A stretch of 64,000 bases of DNA from Sipunculus nudus (taxonomy: Eukaryota; Annelida; Sipuncula; Golfingiida; Sipunculidae), in contig CM049306.1 in assembly GCA_026874595.1 (NCBI GenBank), positions 13,041,019 through 13,105,018 of the forward strand, given 5' to 3'. The first letter of the stretch is position 1. Each line of letters starts with the position of its first letter. Both the position numbers and the translations under genes were made by a program. The notes below the pieces were generated by a model. That model did no database searches and was not told the DNA's origin. It saw only the letters and a list, made by a program, of their open reading frames with translations. This document shows positions 60,301-64,000 of this stretch, piece after piece.

Positions 60301-63300
60301 GTCTCTCGCTGTTAGAACCCGACCTGACCTCCGGCACTTCCCAGGAGTCATCACCTCCTGAAATACGTCAAAATTTAACACAACATGAAAAATAAAAGAA
60401 TTAAGGCCAAAAAAAATTAAAGGTATGGTTCTCAGGCACCGCCCGCATCAATTTTAAACCCCCGCATCAAAAATTTTTATTTTGATTTTCAATAAAAACT
60501 TTCCAATTTTGAGCTGCTGCCGCTCCAAAATTTCTTTCAAGAAGATAAAACCATACAATTTCCTTTGTTTTGTAGTGCTGTTACTTATTTAGCAAAATAC
60601 GACTGTTATTTTCATGCTTTTCCCTTATCATTTGACATTTTTATCGAAACATACCAACAAATTTAAAATAAAAAAAGCGCCCGCATGCACTGATTTCTGA
60701 AAAAAGTGCCTGAGAACCATACCTTTTTTTTATTTTGGCCTAAAACATGTATTTTTATTATGGGAATTAGCCAATACTTTTCAACATCTTTTAATGTTTA
60801 TAGCATTTATCCCCACTTGTCTCAACTAACACAATCTCAAGTTATACATGGCACAACAATATTCAAGCTGTATTTGACAGTGAAGTACAACAATTTTGGA
60901 TGAAAATGTTCCTGTCAATATCCATATATATATTTTTTTTTAATTTCATAAGATATGACACTCTAATTCCATGCCTCTGCCATTTGACACCACAAATTCC
61001 TTTAAGGCTTTATAAACAAACAACTAAAAAGCTGAACAGCTGAGTTTTTTGCCTGTACTGTCAAAGGAAAGTGAATGTGGTGTCAATGTCTGGACCTACC
61101 ATGAATGAAGCTTCAGTCACTCTGCTCTTGCTGGGTGTCTTTGCTGGGGTCACATGACTAAACGATCCATCACAGCTCATATCGTGGTGCAGGGATGATG
61201 GAGCGGTGTGATACACTGGTGATACTGTTGTCATGGCAGAATGCATCATAACATCATCACTCACATCTATAACATTAAAGCTTTTTGCTGGGCTGAAGTC
61301 CATCTGGACCTGAGATTTGTTATGATTGACAGCTGAATGTCTTTGTGCTGATCCTGCTGAGCTGTGGTCCATCTCTGAGATCTCTAATCTGTTGGTATCA
61401 GCTGTAGCCTCACTGGTCTCTTCCTCATCACTTTCATCTAGGAATTTGCTTGATAACATGTATCTGGTCACCTCATCTACCTCATCATCTGAAATAAAAT
61501 GTAATATGCAGCGTCAGTGCTATTCATCATCTTCTAAGAAATCTGCTGTACCAGTGTAGGTGTCACATGATCACTCTCTGTTTATAATCAGAATACATGC
61601 ATTTCAAGTGTCTGCTGAGGTTTTCATCTGGAAATCATGTGAGCAACAGTTTTAAAAAAAAATTCATAATGTGTTTTTTTTTTCATTTATTCCTAACACC
61701 ACTTAATACACTACTTATTTCATTGGTCAAAAAGAACTATGAATGAGATCTGCAAGATGGCTTGGTATGTTGTTTTGTTTTTTGACCTAGCCTAAATCTG
61801 TGCTACATTTTTTTTAAATAGGATTAATTTGCATTACAGAACACAAAAGTAATAGTGTTTGTGATTAATTATCCATAGTATGATTCTCTGACATATTAAA
61901 ATAATCCAATGAAACACGTATATGTATTATATTTTATACTTTTTCCTCTAAGTTACACAGACCAGCAGTGCTTCTGACTGTTTTGTAGAATGACTAGAAC
62001 CCAAAAAGGATATATTCCAGTAACTAATCTAAGGGGGATTTTGAAGTTAAAATTCTTATATGAATAGATTACATACCTTGACTCTCGTCTTCTGAATGTT
62101 CAGTGTCTGAGGTGCTGCCCTCTAGGTCATCTTCTTCCTCATCACCCTCACTGTTGTCACCCTCCTCATCTTCTTCTATATCACTCAGCTTCCCAGCATC
62201 TTCACCTTCATCAGATTCCTCTTTCTCACCTGAATCCTCCTCCTCCTCTTCTAAAAGAGAACTCTCTTCACCAGAGCAGTCCATCCAGTCACCATCATCT
62301 GAACTACTGACAGCAGCAGGTCTTGAACTGCTAACTGCAGCAGAGCCACTTTTAGCAGATGTTGAATCATGAATTTGGCTTGCATGGCCTGGTTCATTGT
62401 TAACATTATATGTGTGATCACCATTAGATGGAGCTACTATTGCTGGAGACCAAGATATCATACAGTCTTCTAAACCTACACGTAATGAGTCTGTTTTCTT
62501 CACCTTTGACCTCCTGGTTACATTCACAGATTCATTCACTAATGCTTGATTAGCATTATTTTCTACTAAATTCTTCAGAACCTGAACATTGGTAATACTG
62601 TGATCTTCAAACAAGTCTGCCATATTTTTACTCACCGTGTTGACATTCTTACTCCTGTTTTGTGCATTTCTCTCAAATAACAGGCAGAATTTTTGTGGTT
62701 TCTTTGCACTGCGGAGATTTTTTGCAGGACAGTCCTTGCTGACATCAAAAATACTTCTGGATGCATCATATGAGGAACCCAATGTACTGTTACAGTGACT
62801 GTCATGAGCGTCTGATATATGAGAGGATACTAAAGACTGTTCAGGATCAGCAGGACTCCCAGCAATACTTGACAGATGCAGTCTACTATCAGCACAAGAA
62901 GAAAACCTTGTTTCTGTAGCACTTCCATCAGTTTGTCCTGACCAGCAAACTGGGCTTGCCGTAACTTCACTGTCTTGCAAGCTACCAACAGGAGAGGCAT
63001 GATTATGGAGACCAACTCGGTCAGGGAGAATCTTACGCAAGCTGTGCCTGCTGGCATTTGGTGTACTTGAGATGTAACTTTTCAAGTGACTTGGCGTAAA
63101 CATAGTGACACTGTCAATCTCTGGCATCTTGACTAGAGGATCACAGTCAGGAGAGTCAGATATAACTAAGCTGTATTTTTCAAAATCACTAAAGTTGAAA
63201 TGTTCTTTAAGGGGTTGGTCGCGGGATGTTTCAGGACTCGGTATATTAACTGGTTCAGCAATGATGTCTTTGACAGCTGTCTTACCTTTAACTCTGTTGG

Positions 63301-63523
63301 ACTGACACTTTTTCTTCTTTGTGTCTTTGGTTTGTTTTTCAGTCTTATTTTTGGGGACATTTTGACCATTCTTTTTTACAACAAAACTTTTTTGCTCTTG
63401 CTTCTTTTGGACACTTTGATTTTTCTTCTTTACCTGATATCTGTTTTGTTCTTGGAGAGGTTTCCTGGACTTCCTCTCATAGGACTCAAAGATTCCCTGG
63501 CTTCCAGAACTGCTGTTGCTATC
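51094..63523 (-). CDS. HASPIN: HASPIN, histone H3 Thr3 kinase (11 exons; start probably outside window)
   Basis: Exons (complement, transcript order): 62077-63523, 61100-61488, 60239-60357, 57809-57896, 57326-57411, 56119-56181, 55577-55668, 53599-53672, 52768-52999, 51528-51630, 51094-51301. They total 2901 nt, or 966 residues plus stop. Haspin phosphorylates histone H3 Thr3 in mitosis, placing the chromosomal passenger complex at centromeres. The N-terminal half is disordered: Lys-rich near 63.4 kb, Ser/Thr-rich, then a very acidic run near 62.1-62.3 kb. The C-terminal atypical kinase domain shows the Gly loop KIGEGVYGEVF, catalytic lysine in SVALK, FEEILPEIVISRELSAL, YIIFEFEDSGYDLE, the catalytic loop FEHRDLHWGNVLVR, DFT in place of DFG (IIDFTLSRL), and GEGDYQFEVYRLMKEEN. 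It ends SCSFFEQHS. The match to the human kinase domain is continuous exon by exon. An in-frame TGA (63545-63547) lies just upstream of the first exon, so either the gene continues upstream through the acceptor at 63524-63525 or translation starts at Met 63127. Confidence 0.95.
51528..51630 (-). CDS. HASPIN: HASPIN exon
   Basis: DGCVVFCDLSTDPTLFAGEG followed by DYQFEVYRLMKEENG, which aligns with DGIVVFCDVS and GDYQFDIYRLMKKEN in human. Acceptor GTTTACAG, donor GTAAAA. Confidence 0.97.
52768..52999 (-). CDS. HASPIN: HASPIN catalytic-loop exon
   Basis: FTDIIKSRSVLQQVACSLAV, then NFEHRDLHWGNVLVRNTKQK, ending ILVTIIDFTLSRLKK. It contains the HRD catalytic Asp, the metal-binding Asn and the DFT motif that replaces DFG in haspins. 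Acceptor CTCCACAG, donor GTAATG. Confidence 0.97.
53599..53672 (-). CDS. HASPIN: HASPIN exon
   Basis: DMFPVGQLYIIFEFEDSGYD followed by LESVQ. This is the hinge-region strand and following helix. Acceptor CTTTATAG, donor GTGATA. Confidence 0.95.
54592..55363. mobile_element. Tc1/mariner- or pogo-like MITE with TA target duplication
   Basis: The ends CAGTAAAACCTC and GAGGCTTTACTG are inverted, and TA flanks both sides (54590-54591, 55364-55365). ACAACCACC/GGTGGTTGT recurs just inside both ends. No transposase frame. Lies in the HASPIN intron between exons 53599-53672 and 55577-55668. Confidence 0.7.
55577..55668 (-). CDS. HASPIN: HASPIN exon
   Basis: VSLVKGCYPPQLLDQWDAYN followed by EKRGSENDRP, which aligns with the QGSYPPLLLKAWDHYN and GSANDRPDFF blocks of human haspin. 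Acceptor CTACTTCAG, donor GTAGTT. Confidence 0.95.
56119..56181 (-). CDS. HASPIN: HASPIN exon
   Basis: 63 bp encoding (R)ELSALKHTENYSTPNFVQVK plus two bases. Matches the ELSLLSGE helix position in human haspin. Acceptor GATCTAG, donor GTAAGT. Confidence 0.88.
56480..57065. repeat. Dispersed element with CCCTGACTTT phrases
   Basis: TTCCCTGACTA, TCCCTGACC, TCCCTGACTTT and related phrases recur from 56510 to 57050, ending CGCTGGCAACCCTG at about 57062. Lies in the HASPIN intron after exon 57326-57411. The element class is unclear. Confidence 0.4.
57275..57350 (-). repeat. 38-bp tandem duplication of a HASPIN exon end plus splice donor
   Basis: 57275-57312 and 57313-57350 are 38-bp copies differing at 5 positions. 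The first 20 bases are identical and contain the complement of TATCAAG|GTATGTAAAG, the exon end and donor. The second copy is the functional exon end. Confidence 0.9.
57326..57411 (-). CDS. HASPIN: HASPIN exon
   Basis: IIPIEGDFPVNDEPQKTFEE followed by ILPEIVIS and two bases of R. Donor GTATGT. The 3' end of this exon and its donor are duplicated just downstream (see the repeat at 57275-57350). Confidence 0.93.
57809..57896 (-). CDS. HASPIN: HASPIN exon with Gly-rich loop
   Basis: LMQVCVKIGEGVYGEVFRSN through SVALK. It carries the ATP-binding glycine loop GEGVYGEVF and the VAxK lysine. Acceptor ACATTTCAG, donor GTGAGC. Confidence 0.95.
58081..59748. mobile_element. Foldback-type element, 48-bp inverted ends
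   Basis: 58081-58128 and 59701-59748 are inverted copies with two mismatches in 48. Each end contains its own hairpin, GTGGCTCTGTA/TACAGAGCCAC (left at 58087-58113). Inside are two units about 328 bp apart sharing GTGCAGCGCCCCC and CAGCCATATCCAGAAAAT. No transposase frame. Lies in the HASPIN intron between exons 57809-57896 and 60239-60357. Confidence 0.85.
60239..60357 (-). CDS. HASPIN: HASPIN exon
   Basis: EVMTPGKCRRSGRVLTARDK through QQEQAWSFQEAIPD. Pre-kinase segment; acceptor GTATTTCAG, donor GTTAAC. Confidence 0.88.
60401..60743. mobile_element. MITE with ~38-bp inverted ends
   Basis: 60401-60439 and 60706-60743 are inverted copies: AAGGTATGGTTCTCAGGCAC is identical, followed outward by A/T-rich sequence and TTAAGGCC/GGCCTAA. 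The interior repeats CCGCATC phrases. No coding capacity. Lies in a HASPIN intron. Confidence 0.8.
61100..61488 (-). CDS. HASPIN: HASPIN exon
   Basis: 389 bp. It begins DDEVDEVTRYMLSSKFLDES (first codon split) and ends VTEASFM. Acidic/Ser-rich, no fold visible. Acceptor ATTTCAG, donor GTAGGT. Confidence 0.85.
62077..63523 (-). CDS. HASPIN: HASPIN large N-terminal exon
   Basis: 1447 bp with an open frame of 482 codons. The first about 60 residues are rich in Lys/Gln (YQVKKKNQSVQKKQEQKS). A possible internal start Met lies at 63127 (MPEIDSVTMFTPSH). Serine-rich middle; the C-terminal end is strongly acidic (LLEEEEEDSGEKEESDEGED and similar). Donor GTATGT at 62076 downward. The acceptor is AT-rich and weak (TTTTTTTAAAG), so the exact 5' border is less sure than the 3' border. 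Confidence 0.8.
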
Positions 63524-64000
63524 CTTTAAAAAAATACAAAAATCTCATAAGTTTCACCAAACCTGCACATGTGCAAGTGCAAAATATCAAGATATTATGT
63601 CTCGGCAGTGCAACATATTACACATTATTTTCTTGGATCTAACACAATTATATTAAAACCAGTTTCAACTAGGGGACCTAGTTATTATGACACAAAACCA
63701 ACTATATATCTCCCCTCACTACAGGCCTTAATTTCCAAATTTGAGGGGAAAAATGAACCCCTTCAAAAGTTTAGTGTTAACTTAAATCCTGGATTTCAAA
63801 AGATTTGACCTTGTATGATGATGATCAAGGTAACCAGGTTATGAACTGATGTGAGATTTTATTCTGGCTGATTTGACCTTGAAGATCAAGGTTACCAGTT
63901 TTCGAGCTCCTAAAGGGACTTGATTAAACAATTAGTGTTTCAAATATGAGGAAATATATATGCAATACTTCAATAGTTATGGGGTTCACCAAAATTTATA
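63524..64000. other. HASPIN upstream intron (presumed), no feature seen
   Basis: No coding exon recognised on the - strand. GACCTTGAAGATCAAGGT and GACCTTGTATGATGATGATC are local dyads near 63807-63895. Confidence 0.4.

Noticed and set aside
62103..62372. Ser-rich open frame on +
   Set aside because: Antisense shadow of the acidic HASPIN coding region.

Overview
This is a eukaryotic (animal) window: AT-rich, with genes split by GT-AG introns and no bacterial-style operons or ribosome binding sites. The mix of repeats points to a marine lophotrochozoan, most likely a mollusc. They include Helitron-like elements with tandem-repeat cores, many short inverted-repeat elements, a tRNA-derived SINE, and families opening with a palindrome around CCCATGGG. 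The lineage is an inference from repeat style; the gene identities rest on exon-by-exon protein similarity.

Three conserved genes are present. (1) PYROXD2, + strand: the last five coding exons (4438-12157), C-terminal about 204 residues; its 5' part lies outside the window. (2) CCT7 (TCP-1 eta, cytosolic chaperonin subunit), - strand: complete in 11 coding exons from an ATG-only first coding exon at 44724-44726 to a stop at 16670-16672, 538 aa. (3) HASPIN (histone H3 Thr3 kinase), - strand: 11 coding exons from 63523 down to the stop at 51094, 966 residues visible; its start probably lies beyond the right edge. PYROXD2 and CCT7 converge; HASPIN lies upstream of CCT7 on the same strand. The three are housekeeping or mitotic genes with no shared pathway.

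Most of the window is repeat DNA in introns. 1-4300 is a perfect-length 43-bp minisatellite (100 units) inside a PYROXD2 intron. 5.0-10.8 kb, also PYROXD2 intron, holds three Helitron-like elements, each ending in a hairpin plus CTAG, and part of another family. CCT7 introns (17-44 kb) hold tandem cores of about 150 and 337 bp, nested insertions, a non-LTR retrotransposon endonuclease remnant, a tRNA-type SINE, a 1.6-kb DNA transposon with a 5-bp target duplication, and four copies of a roughly 190-bp family whose stems show compensatory base changes. HASPIN introns hold a TA-flanked MITE, a 1.67-kb foldback element and a 340-bp MITE with long inverted ends. 45-51 kb is the CCT7/HASPIN intergenic region, with no gene I recognise.

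The most unusual signals are the covarying hairpin family, the GGTGGCGCCACC-type palindrome shared by four otherwise distinct repeat families, the 7-unit higher-order pattern in the 43-bp array, and a 38-bp tandem duplication that copies a HASPIN exon end together with its splice donor.
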